Shown: one piece after another, positions 34,397-44,264 of the stretch
How the letters are laid out: every line of letters begins with the position of its first letter
Position numbering within the stretch: position 1 is the first letter of the stretch
Assembly (NCBI GenBank): GCA_036383255.1
Contig: DASVOS010000004.1
Coordinates: forward strand, 1-64,000
DNA: 64,000 nt
Direction: 5' to 3'
Origin: Gammaproteobacteria bacterium
Lineage (GTDB): Bacteria; Pseudomonadota; Gammaproteobacteria; Natronospirales; REEB76
Made by a program: the position numbers and the translations under genes
The notes under the pieces: generated by a model
Told to the model about the DNA's origin: nothing
The model's database searches: none
Seen by the model: the letters and a program-made list of their open reading frames with translations, nothing else

Positions 34397-34558
34397 CTCG
34401 AGCACGCCCGAGCGCAGCCGCACATCCTGCAGCGCTGCTGGCTGGACGAGGGCAAGGCCACGCTCGAGGAGCTGGCGGACAAGTACCACATCTCCGCGGA
34501 GCGGGTGCGGCGGATCGAGAACAACGCCATCAAGAGGCTACGGACGGTGATGGCTTAA
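34397..34558 (+). pseudogene. Truncated rpoH duplicate (region 4.2 only)
   Basis: Read in frame, 53 codons ending in TAA encode a near copy of the RpoH C-terminus: LEHA, then [35 protein letters not shown] and [10 protein letters not shown]. There is no start codon or ribosome site and sequence upstream of 34397 no longer aligns well. Substitutions such as R to C and QL to RI show that it has drifted. The rest of the 340-base gap holds the two flanking terminators. It looks like a relic of duplication or recombination involving rpoH. Confidence 0.85.
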
Positions 34559-34583
34559 GAAGCCTGAACGGAGTCAGAAAAAG

Positions 34584-34610
34584 AAAGCCCGGCAAGAGCC
34601 AGGCTTTTTA
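34584..34610 (+). terminator. Intrinsic terminator after the rpoH fragment
   Basis: AAAGCCCGGC/GCCAGGCTTT with one mismatch and loop AAGA, then TT and A. It looks like a diverged copy of the rpoH terminator, so the duplicated block included it. Confidence 0.7.
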
Positions 34611-34627
34611 GCGAGACCTGCTTGGTG

Positions 34628-35203
34628 CTAACAGTTTATTAACGACAGCCAGACACCGACATGATTCCTGTATTGGATGGTTAGATGCGGATATAAAATA
34701 TCGTTTATCTTCATGTCCGGTAGTATGAAATTGAATGCCGTAGGAATGGAGTCATGTAATTTTAGTTCGATTCGATACAAGGAAGTATTGGAAATAGGAT
34801 CAACATGCAAACTACCATCCAATACTTGTCCGTCATTAAATGGTAAGAACCCGCCTTTATCAAATTCATAGACGGCTGGTTTATCAAGCACTATGGCAGA
34901 TTGATTTAGGCTATTAATCGCAGAGAACTGGCTATAGTCGAACTCGACCCTTGCTTTGTTAGCTATCCACAACTGGATAACAATAAAATCCTGGCCAACA
35001 CCGCGATTAATTGGAGTGACGACCACGCGGACTAAGTCGCGTTTAATCTCTAAGGATTCCGGTGGCCCTGCAGTTCCATTGCACATGTTACCTATCGGAT
35101 GTCCTTCTGAAGCCACGGCATGATAGTAACCTCCAATGCCCGGAACGCAACCACTTAGGAGCATAAGGAGGCTAACCCCCGCTGAAGAAAGCCATCGATG
35201 CAT
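34628..35203 (-). CDS. Low-GC lipoprotein, candidate partner of the RHS protein
   Basis: A 191-residue lipoprotein: MHRWLSSAGVSLLMLLSGC gives lipobox LLSGC, with the mature part mostly beta strands (RVVVTPINRGVGQDFIVIQLWIANKARVEFDYS, LYRIELKLHD, LYPHLTIQYRNHVGVWL). I do not recognise the family. It starts 13 bases after the RHS stop codon on the same strand with AGGA upstream, the usual place of an immunity gene, and its base composition is far more A/T rich than housekeeping genes here. A periplasm-facing immunity lipoprotein is plausible but unproven. Confidence 0.65.
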   Translation of the reverse strand: MHRWLSSAGVSLLMLLSGCVPGIGGYYHAVASEGHPIGNMCNGTAGPPESLEIKRDLVRVVVTPINRGVGQDFIVIQLWIANKARVEFDYSQFSAINSLNQSAIVLDKPAVYEFDKGGFLPFNDGQVLDGSLHVDPISNTSLYRIELKLHDSIPTAFNFILPDMKINDILYPHLTIQYRNHVGVWLSLINC

Positions 35204-35216
35204 GTCGTAGTTCCTA

Positions 35217-38200
35217 TTAAGGCCCGCCATCGCCTGAGTTGCGGCGCCATTCTTGATCACCGGCTATCCCCGCGCCTATACCGTTAGTAGTCACCATACT
35301 TCCGTACGTCACCGCGGCAGCCACGGGCATCGTGAGCAACCTAAACCACATTGGGTATGCGCCACCATTGGCGGCCTGATATAAATCTCCCCAAGCATCA
35401 TGTAGCGTCGCAACTGCATTCATGCCTGGATAAGAATCGGCTATTTGACTGAAGGTACCACCCTCGCAACCGCCACATGGATTGAGGACAGCATCACCTA
35501 CCTGCACACCTGGCGGAGCATTAGGATCCGTAATGGTATTTGCACCGCTGAAGTTGTTGTTAGCCTGAGTTTCGTCAGCAACATTGCCATCCTGCTTGTA
35601 GACTGACCCCTTCCCGCTTTCCCACCGCGGCTTTTCTCCATTAACGGCCTTCTGAAAAGCCCACTGGCCAGCATATGCCAGCCCGCCGAACTCGGCCCCC
35701 TTGCCAAATTTGCCACCTGCGGCGACTGCGGATAAACCGCCTGCAGCTGCATGTGAACCAACCCCCACAGCGAAGTTATTACCAGAATATGCCGTTACTG
35801 CGTTAGCTCCGTACATCAATCCAGCAGAAATTGCACCATTCTCTCCACCTTTGAGCATCGCATGCAGAACCTGATTCGGCGAACCCCCATTCAAAGCTAC
35901 GATGGTCCCGCCGAAGACAGCGCCCGAAACGGCTCCTGCCGCCACCTGCGCCCAGAAGGCGTCCGCACCCATCTCTGCCATCAAAGTCAGGCTTGCACCA
36001 CCTGTCTCAACTGCCAAGGCGATGGCAATGACGAGCTGGATGTTCTGATTGTGCTCGATCTCATACACAGAATGATCGAGTGCGCCGTGCTCCCACGGGG
36101 TCATTCCCGTAGCAAGCATGACGGTTAGATTCGACTGGTTATCAAGCAGCTTAAGGGGCGCATTGGGTTGCCAGAAACAGCCCATCCAACAGAAGCCACT
36201 GGCATCAGTGCGTGATAGAGGGTTGTTACCCACATAGTCATACCGGTTGCCTCCCATCACCGGGTCCGCGCTTATGAAACGTCCGATGGTGGGGTCGTAC
36301 ACGCGGCCGTTCATGTGCACTAATGCGACACCATCCAACTGCTCCTGAGCGGTGAAGCCGCTATCCGTATAGTCCTTAAGCATGGACGACTGGATATTGG
36401 TATAGGACCAGTCTGCGGGATTCCGGCGCATACCGAAAGCATCGAAACTCATCACTTGTTGCTGCTGGGTCACCGCATCGGTGACGATCTGTCCCTGATC
36501 ATCAGTGATCGCATCGATGCTATTCAGGCTGTCCGAATGCAGATATGCGGTCCTCACCGTGCCCAATTGATCAATGCTGTGTACCGCTACCACTATGCCC
36601 CCCGCCATGATGTTGTGGCGGTACTGTGTTGTGGAACCGTTCGAGACCACTTCGAACAGACCTCCCAGGTAGAGCGTCGTGGTACTACCAGCGACCTGCC
36701 GGTATCGCTGCTGGTCAGGGCTATAGTCGAACGTGCTGCTACCGGTGACGGTGGCGATACCGTTCTTGGTGCTGGAACTACTGATGCTAGTAGGCAGATT
36801 GTCGCCGTTCCAGACTATGGTCCTGCCGTTGCCGGACACCATGTTGCCGTTAGCATCATAGCTGTAGGTGCCGGTCATGCTGGTGATGCCGGTTACCGCA
36901 TAGGGATGGCTCGAATCGCTGTAGGTGTAGGTATCGTTTATGCCGATGCCCGTATTGCTGCGGGTAACGATGTTGCCCATCCCGTCATAGGTCATGGTCA
37001 TCACGGCACCTGTCGTGCCACCCGTGCAGTCATTGACGTTGGCCCCACTGTGGACAGTCGACGTCGCCAAGCGATTGAGGTTGTCGTAGGTGAACGCCTC
37101 CGTCAAACCGCGATTGTTGTCGCACCTCTGAGACAGATTTCCGAACCCATCCCAAGTGTAGGTCATCTGCTGCACTGTGGAATTTTGGCCGATGCCAGCG
37201 CTGATGCCCGTAATGGCCCCCGTGGCATCATCATATGTACTTACCGTACCTACGTTGTTCCCATCCACGTAACCGATGACGTGACCGAACGCGTCGACTG
37301 GCGCCACGCCACTGTCAGTGGCGGCGCGCCAATAGATAAACCCCGTATCCGCATTCGATACCGCCATGAGCGCGCCGCTGGCGGGATCATAGTTGTACTG
37401 CACCACGAACCGGAACGGCGTGCCGCCAGCGGTCTCGTGTTTTGTACCGGCATAGGCCGCATAGACCGGCGGTGCGAAGGCGAGCTGCTGCTGGACCGGC
37501 CTCGCATGCAGGTCCAGCGCCAGAGCCTGGGGCAGTCTCGGGTTAAGGCGGTCGAATCGCGCTTGCAGCGTGTTCTCATCAGGCTGCAGGGGCTGGTTGG
37601 CGACGAGCGCCTCACGCCTGGTGTGCAATGCCTGTAGCGTGCTAACTACTCCTTCACTGGTCTGGATTTTCGGTCCAGCCACCGCTGGCAAGACCTGCTC
37701 TCTTACATCCACCGGCTCAATTTCGGCGAGTTCATCCACATCCGGGGCCTCTCCTTCCGGAGCTTCCTCAGCGTAAAGGGTCGGCCGATCCGTCGGATCA
37801 ACCGATTGCGGCATCACGAAACCGCTACCAAAATTCACGGTGACACCCACCACGTTGCTCCAGGTGCCGCAACCCACGACATTGCAGGCCTGCACGCGAT
37901 AGTACTTCGTACCCGGCGGACTGACGGTGGTGCTCGTAGCCAGCCCTTCATTGACCGGCGTTGACATGGAAAAGTCCGTGGACGAGAACGAACCCTCGAA
38001 ATTGTAGTTACTGATGGGGCTGCTGTTGGCAGACCATGAGAGCGTAGAACTGCCCCCATCGTTTATGGTGCTCGGACTCGGTGTATCCATGGTCGGGGCA
38101 GCGGGCTTGTTCATGACCTTCACGCTGTCCACATTACTCCAGACGCTGCAGGCGGTCGGAAGATTGCCGTTGCAGGCATGGGCACGGTAGTAGTAGGTGC

Positions 38201-41200
38201 CTGTGGACGTCTGGCTACGCGTCTTGCTGTGGGTTGGCGCAGTGATGGTGAACGTTGACGGGCTGCTGAAGGCGCTGTTGTTATCCTCCTGCAGTTCGTA
38301 CTTCGTGACCGTACCCGAGGTGGGCGCGGTCCATGAGACCGAGTAATTGGTGCTCGGCAGGACATTGGCCACCGATACGTTGAGGCTGGTGGGTTTGCCC
38401 GGTGGAAGAGTCACCACCAAAGCACTGGAGGCGTTGCTCGTGTCCCCCAGCACACCACCGGCGACGGCTGCGACCTTGAAATAGTAAGTGCCGTTCACGA
38501 GCCCTGTCACGGCAGGTGCGGTCGTGCCAGTCACGCCGGTCTTCACGGCAGTATACGTGCCGTTGAGCGCGGTGGATTGATAAACGTTATAGCTGCTTGC
38601 ACCTGCAACCGCCGTCCAGCTCACGGTGACGCTTCCATCACTGCTGGTGTCTGTGTCGGTGCCCGTATCGGTGGTCAGGCTGGGCACACCTGCGGGCGGC
38701 AACGGCGCGACATTGACGGTGGCCGTTTGGGCGCTACTCTGGGCCGAATTGCTCTCGATGACCTTCAGTTCAAAGGTATAGACACCACCCAGGGGCGGCG
38801 TGAAAATTATGCTGGCAGCTGCGGAGTCGAAAGCGCCCGCGGACAGCATCACTGGACCGCCGTTCTGGGTCCACTGGTATTGGAGGGCCGGATCCGTATC
38901 CGTGCTGCTACCGGAGAGAGTGACTGAAACACCTTGCGTTCCGCTGGCGGGATTCGGCGAGACCGAAGGAGTGGCTGGCGCGGGATTGCCAGCGGTTGGA
39001 GTCACACCTGAGGCGGGATAGGTTACCGTCGCTACCCGACCGAAGTCATCGTAGGTGGTGGATACCGTGTACGACTTCGCGTCTTCGCCAGTGCCTATGG
39101 TGGTCGTGACATCGCTGGGACGTGCCAAGCCGTCGTAACTGTAGATGCGTGTGAAATCGCCACTGCCGTCAGTGGAATCGCTGACGGATGCGGGAAGTCC
39201 CAATGCCCCTGCCTGATCATAGGTCCAATAGCTCTTGGTACCATCGGATGCGCTGCAACCAGCGGAAGGAGCAGTCTCAAGCTTGGTGATGAGGCGGCTG
39301 ATTCCATCGTAGGCCATAATGGTTGATTGGCCCTTTGCATCGGTCTGACAGGTGACCTTGCCCAAGGCATCCACGGCATAGGTCCAGCTGCCCATGTTCG
39401 GGTCGGTCATACTGACCTTGTGACCAAGACCGTCAAAGCCAACAGCGGTCGATTTCCCGTTGGTGTCCAGTGTGTTTACCAGGTCGCCGAAGGCATCGTA
39501 GGTGAAGAGAGTGCTTCCGCTGTTGTTGTCCTCCGTCTTGACCGTCTCGCCCAAGGCGTCGGTGTATTTCGACGTGGTCTGGCTGAGGCCATTGGCGGTC
39601 TTGGTGCTGGTGGTCTGGAATCCGATGCCAGGCACCAAGTTGTAACCCAAGGTGATCTTACTGAGGCAGGCAGGTGAGCAATCATCGCTCGCATCCAGCG
39701 GTTCATCCACTTCAGTCAGACGACCGAAGGCGTTGTCATATTGATAACTGGTTACATAGATTTGGTTGCCCTGACTCTGGATATAGGGGGCAGTGACGCT
39801 CATCGTCCGGCCGGCACTGTCATACGTGGTATCCACCACTGACATGAGGCCGCCCAAAAGCACGCTTCCACGCCGCACGACCCGGCCCTTTGAATCATAA
39901 GCGCTGAAACCGGCGGTGATCAGCGCTCCGCCTGCGCTCTTCAACTGAGTAGTGACTTCATATACCGCAACACTGGGGCATATCGCAGCAGTCGACTGCG
40001 TACACCAAGCATAGTTGGTCAGAACTTGGCTGTTGTCCGGTCGGGTAACCCTCTTCGGCCTACCGAAAGCATCATAAGCATAGGAAGTCATATTCCCATT
40101 TACGTCGGTCGCCGAGCTCTGGAGACCAAGGCTGTAATCCCATGTCGAATGGGTTACCAGACTGATCGTTGGTGAGACCACCGTCGTCGTCGCCACGGGA
40201 AACTCCCCGTTGCCTCCAGCGAAGCTGTATTGCGTCACATGGGCGACTGCGAGCCCGGGTCCCGATATGTCTGTCTCACTCAGATTGCCTAAGGAATCGT
40301 ATTGATAACTCGTCGTCAACGAAGGAGTCCCATCGTTCGTTTGTCCCGAAGAGACCGTCTGGGAGTCCAGGCGACAATGAGCGGTGTCCACATCACCGGC
40401 CGGTGTGCTGGTCAAACGGCTAACCGCAATTGGATACGAGGGAGATGCCCTCGACACGGTACCGCCGGTGTTCAGGCCATAGCAGTAGGTGCCTGAATCG
40501 GAGCTATATGAAGCCGCGGTAGCGGAAGTGAACGATTGGCCGGTCGCGCCGTCCAGAGTCGTGACGGTTTCGCTGAGGGTGTTGCCGTGCGTATCGAAGT
40601 CACTCGCCGTGTGCTGGCTGGTGACGGTGGTTAGCGTCTGAGTAACGCCACTCGCGACATTGTAGGTTTTCGCCGCCGTGCTATCGAAGAACGGAAAATA
40701 TCGCTTCGAGTAGCCGCTACCGTAAGTCACGTCATCAGGACCAGTGTTATCGGTCCGCCGTACCGGCTTTCCATCGCTCGTACGGGTCAATACATCCGAA
40801 AGCTGCGCACCGATCCAAGGGAAAACCAAATTGTAGGTGATGGTATCGGTGACGTTGCTACGGCTATCCTGGATTGTGCGTTGAGTGAAGCCCAAAAAGC
40901 CCCGGCCATGCATGTCAGCCTGCGCCCCCGAGTAGGTATAGGTCAGGTTATAGGTCCCGCCGATACCGTCACTTTCCTGATAAGACGACACGACCTGCAT
41001 GGCAGGCTGCACGTCCTGCGCGGGATAGGCTGCACTGCTACCCTTGGTGTAGGTCGAGCCGCCAGACGCAAGCGAAGCGTAACTGAACTGAGACGCATTG
41101 CCGAAACCATCGGTGACGCTAGTGACCAGGTCCGGTGCGCCACCTCTGTGCAGCCGGTAATGCCAGGTATATGTACTGCCGCTGACTACCGCGTATACGA

Positions 41201-43406
41201 GGTCGCTCAATCCATTGGCTTCGATATTTCCGATCCGCAGCGTGCCGGCGGCGTAGTTGCTCGGCAATACATCGCTCAAGCTAGCGGTGCTCAGGCTGAA
41301 ACCACTGCCCGCCGTGTAGTCGACGTTCAAGATGCTCCAGGCACCAGTGCCAGTCTGCACGATGGCCTCACGATTGCCATCAGCGTAATAGTCCGCGACT
41401 ATAGGGTCTGCATTGGTCCAACCAGATTTGCTGAGGTCAAGCAGGTTGGTGGCCAAGGCAGCAGTGAAGCTATTACCCGTGCTGAGCGCCAATTCCCACT
41501 TGTAACCGGTAGCCATCGGCGTCGTGAACAGCAGGTCGGTGAGACCATCCCCATTCACATCGGCGGGGACGGGCGGTACATCCGAGCCGAATACTGAATC
41601 CATCTCCGTATAACCGGGAGACTCCGTGGAGTTCAGGGCGTCCCAGTAATAACTGGTCGGATTCTGCTGCTGGGTGCAGTCAATCTCTGGGTCAGGTATG
41701 CAATTGAAGACCACGGTATCCAGTTGCAGGGCCCCGCCCCTGCCAGAGCCGTCGAAATTGAAAGGGGTATCAGAGTACGTGCTGGTGGTCGTCGTGCTCA
41801 GGAAACCACCACCACCGCTCGGTGCAGTGCTAGGCGGCGTATAGATGGTCTGACGAGGCGAGAATGAGCTGCCATTATTGGGATAGCGATAGGTATGTGC
41901 CCCATCGCTATATATAAAATCGGACGCGCCACTGGCTGAGAAATCCACCGCCCACGCGCTGCCGGATTCGGTAGAGGACACCGTCAGGTTCGGCAGGTTG
42001 TTACCTGGCGTTCTGAAAGGAGTAGTGCGGCTGCCGTTGGATATCATGACCAGGTAACCGCGCCCCGTGCCATCACTATTGTTGGCAATCGGTACCGCCA
42101 GGTCCATGAGTCCGTCACCGTTGTAATCCATCTCCAATGCATAGGATATGCCGTAGAAGGTCGCCGACGAGATGCCCGTATCTACGATGGGCGTCGTGAA
42201 ACCTCCGTTGGTATCGCCGAACATCACGTGCCAATGCCCGTCCGCGGTAGGATCGGGATAGACCAGATCCATCACGCCATCCCCGTCCACATCCATAAGC
42301 TTCGCGGCGGCGGCGGCAGCAGCAGTCGAAGTCGAAGCAGTGGTGGCGGTACCGGTATTCCAGCCGTTCAATGCGCTCTGCCATGCGATAGTAGTGGCCG
42401 GAAGGCAACTGCCATCGGCGCCGCATTCGGTCACAGACTTGAGCTGGCTACGCGAATTGGCGGCATCCAACTGGTAGGCAAGCGTGTAGGTGTAAGTGGC
42501 GTTGCCGGCGTACTTCACCTTAATGGTGGTCAGTCTCTGCGTCCTCGCGACGATGCCACCGTGAATATAACCAGCGACGATGACCGGCCTCGCCTCATAG
42601 TCGAACTCCACTTCATGATCAGGAGTAGTGCTGCCGTTGCCCGTGTAGTCAATCAATGTAGGCCAGTAGTCACCATCAGCAGTATCCTGCTGATAGGTGT
42701 AAGTCATGTAATTGCCGTTCAGGTCCGTGACCTTATCCAGCGCCCAGACCCGCACCACGGTGTTGCCGGTACCTTGGGCATAGATCTTCGAGCTGGTGGT
42801 GTGGCCGTATTCATAGATACGCCCGTCTTTCGTATACACCTCAAACCAGCCGGGATTGCTGCCGTTGCTGCCTTGGTGGGAAATAACCTTCGAGAAACCT
42901 TCAATCTCGGTGCCGTAGACAGTACCGTCACCGCCATAGTTGCCACTTCCATTGACGCGCAGGCGCTTTCCATCCCAGCAGATATCATCGTAATTCGCGC
43001 CCGGCGTCGTAGTGTATTGGATCGCGCGCGTCTGCCCATCAGACGCAATCGTCCACAAGCACCTCTCAAAAGAAGACAAGCCGACCAGGTTCCAGCCGTA
43101 TCCAGCAAGCCCTTCGCCACTTTGGCTGTTATAGCTCAGCGCCAGCGAAGGGTGCATGCCATGAGTACCTGCCGGAAGCGTGATAGGAATGTTATAGGTG
43201 GCGGCGCCATTGGCATCGACGCCAGCGGCGCCTGCAAGAGTACCCACAGCAGCTGTCGCATGCGCGTTGGTCGCGGCAAATCCACTCAACGCCGCCAGGG
43301 CGAACACCGCTGCTGCAGTGTCCAGCCTGATACGGCGAACATCGTGGTGGTGGGATTTGAAAGCCAAAAGAGCACGCAGACCGCGCGCGATCGAGATGAC
43401 GCCCAT
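35217..43406 (-). CDS. Giant secreted SpvB/RHS-repeat protein with internal Fn3 domains
   Basis: A 2,729-residue protein. A Sec-type signal lies near residues 25-50 (ending NAHA). Next is a SpvB-like N-terminal domain (YNIPITLPAGTHGMHPSLALSYNS), then FG-GAP/VCBS-type repeats (LMDVDGDGVMDL near 370, MDYNGDGLMDL, DVNGDGLTDLLF near 610), a first RHS/YD block (about 820-1460), a PKD/Ig-like domain (about 1475-1570), three fibronectin III-like domains (about 1572-1862), a linker, and a second RHS block ending in the core motif GRVYDPTIGRFISADP near 2370. The last 330 residues are glycine/alanine rich and then end in a variable tail (LHDAWGDLYQ) with no motif I recognise: the likely effector region. 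GGAAGGGG precedes the start. Lower GC than neighbours. Confidence 0.9.
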   Translation of the reverse strand: MGVISIARGLRALLAFKSHHHDVRRIRLDTAAAVFALAALSGFAATNAHATAAVGTLAGAAGVDANGAATYNIPITLPAGTHGMHPSLALSYNSQSGEGLAGYGWNLVGLSSFERCLWTIASDGQTRAIQYTTTPGANYDDICWDGKRLRVNGSGNYGGDGTVYGTEIEGFSKVISHQGSNGSNPGWFEVYTKDGRIYEYGHTTSSKIYAQGTGNTVVRVWALDKVTDLNGNYMTYTYQQDTADGDYWPTLIDYTGNGSTTPDHEVEFDYEARPVIVAGYIHGGIVARTQRLTTIKVKYAGNATYTYTLAYQLDAANSRSQLKSVTECGADGSCLPATTIAWQSALNGWNTGTATTASTSTAAAAAAAKLMDVDGDGVMDLVYPDPTADGHWHVMFGDTNGGFTTPIVDTGISSATFYGISYALEMDYNGDGLMDLAVPIANNSDGTGRGYLVMISNGSRTTPFRTPGNNLPNLTVSSTESGSAWAVDFSASGASDFIYSDGAHTYRYPNNGSSFSPRQTIYTPPSTAPSGGGGFLSTTTTSTYSDTPFNFDGSGRGGALQLDTVVFNCIPDPEIDCTQQQNPTSYYWDALNSTESPGYTEMDSVFGSDVPPVPADVNGDGLTDLLFTTPMATGYKWELALSTGNSFTAALATNLLDLSKSGWTNADPIVADYYADGNREAIVQTGTGAWSILNVDYTAGSGFSLSTASLSDVLPSNYAAGTLRIGNIEANGLSDLVYAVVSGSTYTWHYRLHRGGAPDLVTSVTDGFGNASQFSYASLASGGSTYTKGSSAAYPAQDVQPAMQVVSSYQESDGIGGTYNLTYTYSGAQADMHGRGFLGFTQRTIQDSRSNVTDTITYNLVFPWIGAQLSDVLTRTSDGKPVRRTDNTGPDDVTYGSGYSKRYFPFFDSTAAKTYNVASGVTQTLTTVTSQHTASDFDTHGNTLSETVTTLDGATGQSFTSATAASYSSDSGTYCYGLNTGGTVSRASPSYPIAVSRLTSTPAGDVDTAHCRLDSQTVSSGQTNDGTPSLTTSYQYDSLGNLSETDISGPGLAVAHVTQYSFAGGNGEFPVATTTVVSPTISLVTHSTWDYSLGLQSSATDVNGNMTSYAYDAFGRPKRVTRPDNSQVLTNYAWCTQSTAAICPSVAVYEVTTQLKSAGGALITAGFSAYDSKGRVVRRGSVLLGGLMSVVDTTYDSAGRTMSVTAPYIQSQGNQIYVTSYQYDNAFGRLTEVDEPLDASDDCSPACLSKITLGYNLVPGIGFQTTSTKTANGLSQTTSKYTDALGETVKTEDNNSGSTLFTYDAFGDLVNTLDTNGKSTAVGFDGLGHKVSMTDPNMGSWTYAVDALGKVTCQTDAKGQSTIMAYDGISRLITKLETAPSAGCSASDGTKSYWTYDQAGALGLPASVSDSTDGSGDFTRIYSYDGLARPSDVTTTIGTGEDAKSYTVSTTYDDFGRVATVTYPASGVTPTAGNPAPATPSVSPNPASGTQGVSVTLSGSSTDTDPALQYQWTQNGGPVMLSAGAFDSAAASIIFTPPLGGVYTFELKVIESNSAQSSAQTATVNVAPLPPAGVPSLTTDTGTDTDTSSDGSVTVSWTAVAGASSYNVYQSTALNGTYTAVKTGVTGTTAPAVTGLVNGTYYFKVAAVAGGVLGDTSNASSALVVTLPPGKPTSLNVSVANVLPSTNYSVSWTAPTSGTVTKYELQEDNNSAFSSPSTFTITAPTHSKTRSQTSTGTYYYRAHACNGNLPTACSVWSNVDSVKVMNKPAAPTMDTPSPSTINDGGSSTLSWSANSSPISNYNFEGSFSSTDFSMSTPVNEGLATSTTVSPPGTKYYRVQACNVVGCGTWSNVVGVTVNFGSGFVMPQSVDPTDRPTLYAEEAPEGEAPDVDELAEIEPVDVREQVLPAVAGPKIQTSEGVVSTLQALHTRREALVANQPLQPDENTLQARFDRLNPRLPQALALDLHARPVQQQLAFAPPVYAAYAGTKHETAGGTPFRFVVQYNYDPASGALMAVSNADTGFIYWRAATDSGVAPVDAFGHVIGYVDGNNVGTVSTYDDATGAITGISAGIGQNSTVQQMTYTWDGFGNLSQRCDNNRGLTEAFTYDNLNRLATSTVHSGANVNDCTGGTTGAVMTMTYDGMGNIVTRSNTGIGINDTYTYSDSSHPYAVTGITSMTGTYSYDANGNMVSGNGRTIVWNGDNLPTSISSSSTKNGIATVTGSSTFDYSPDQQRYRQVAGSTTTLYLGGLFEVVSNGSTTQYRHNIMAGGIVVAVHSIDQLGTVRTAYLHSDSLNSIDAITDDQGQIVTDAVTQQQQVMSFDAFGMRRNPADWSYTNIQSSMLKDYTDSGFTAQEQLDGVALVHMNGRVYDPTIGRFISADPVMGGNRYDYVGNNPLSRTDASGFCWMGCFWQPNAPLKLLDNQSNLTVMLATGMTPWEHGALDHSVYEIEHNQNIQLVIAIALAVETGGASLTLMAEMGADAFWAQVAAGAVSGAVFGGTIVALNGGSPNQVLHAMLKGGENGAISAGLMYGANAVTAYSGNNFAVGVGSHAAAGGLSAVAAGGKFGKGAEFGGLAYAGQWAFQKAVNGEKPRWESGKGSVYKQDGNVADETQANNNFSGANTITDPNAPPGVQVGDAVLNPCGGCEGGTFSQIADSYPGMNAVATLHDAWGDLYQAANGGAYPMWFRLLTMPVAAAVTYGSMVTTNGIGAGIAGDQEWRRNSGDGGP

Positions 43407-43545
43407 GAGTCCCCTTCCCTTATTGTTCCCTGGAGACTACCCCGTCTCCTATGGCTGGAATATAGACGCGCACCTGACGCCACGCAACAATTTTTCAGAT
43501 TGAGGTACCATAAATCTCTACCCGAGATGCCAGATAAGTCTCCTC

Positions 43546-44187
43546 GTGAAGCGACACATCCATCCTGTTGATTTCTTTAACTCTTCTCATCTGAGACATG
43601 GTCTCTCGTGTCTGTTCGTCATCATCTCCTTCACCATCGTATGGGCGATGTTCAGGCACCCTGCAAAGATCGAGTCTGTGACGCAACCTGCTCCACCCAT
43701 CGGACGAGAAGACGGCTGGTCAGTGGCACAACGCGTGGCTGGGCATCATCTGCTGGGAGATCTGGCGGCGGTGACGGACGGAAATACAGCTGCCAGCGGC
43801 TTGCCCGACGTCGAATTGCATGGCTTGATCTATTCCGATGAAAAGAGCGCTGCTTTGGCGATAGTCGAGGTCTCGGGGACGAGCGGCTACTTCAGGTTGG
43901 GTGACGCCCTCCCTGACGGCGAGGAAGTCACGGATGTGACACCGAGTTCCATCGAACTGAGAGTCGGCTCGACCAGCCGGGTCATAATCTTGGAACAGCG
44001 TTACGGCGGGCCCACCTCCGGGATCATGCTCGCCGGAGACCCCGATGTGCTCAACTCCCTACGCGGTCTTCAAGGTGGCGGCGGCGCCCCCAACTACGCA
44101 CCTGTCCTCCGCCCCGTGTCGCTTCCACGCGGTGGATCGACCTTGTCGCGCTTGCGGGCCTTGCGACAACAATTGATAAAGCATTGA
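43546..44187 (+). CDS. GspC-like type II secretion/pilus-associated protein, orphan
   Basis: A 213-residue bitopic protein: short cytoplasmic part, one membrane helix (about residues 19-36) and a periplasmic homology region resembling GspC/PulC (LHGLIYSDEKSAALAIVEVSGTSGYFRLGDALPDGEEVTDVTPSSIELRVGSTSRVIILEQ is the region). In type II secretion GspC links the inner-membrane platform to the secretin. No other gsp gene is nearby. It is divergent from the giant RHS gene with 139 bases between starts, so it could help its export; that is speculation. The GTG start has a weak ribosome site. Confidence 0.6.
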   Translation: MKRHIHPVDFFNSSHLRHGLSCLFVIISFTIVWAMFRHPAKIESVTQPAPPIGREDGWSVAQRVAGHHLLGDLAAVTDGNTAASGLPDVELHGLIYSDEKSAALAIVEVSGTSGYFRLGDALPDGEEVTDVTPSSIELRVGSTSRVIILEQRYGGPTSGIMLAGDPDVLNSLRGLQGGGGAPNYAPVLRPVSLPRGGSTLSRLRALRQQLIKH

Positions 44188-44264
44188 ATACATCTAGACA
44201 GAAGTGGCGTTGTGGCTAAGCGTCACAGCCATTGCCCTCTCAGGCTAAGCGCCAGAGTGTGTAG

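Noticed and set aside
36456..37637. 393-codon plus-strand frame inside the RHS gene
   Set aside because: Antisense to the repetitive RHS coding sequence, with no start context and no recognisable domain; the minus-strand protein has the YD repeats and core motif.
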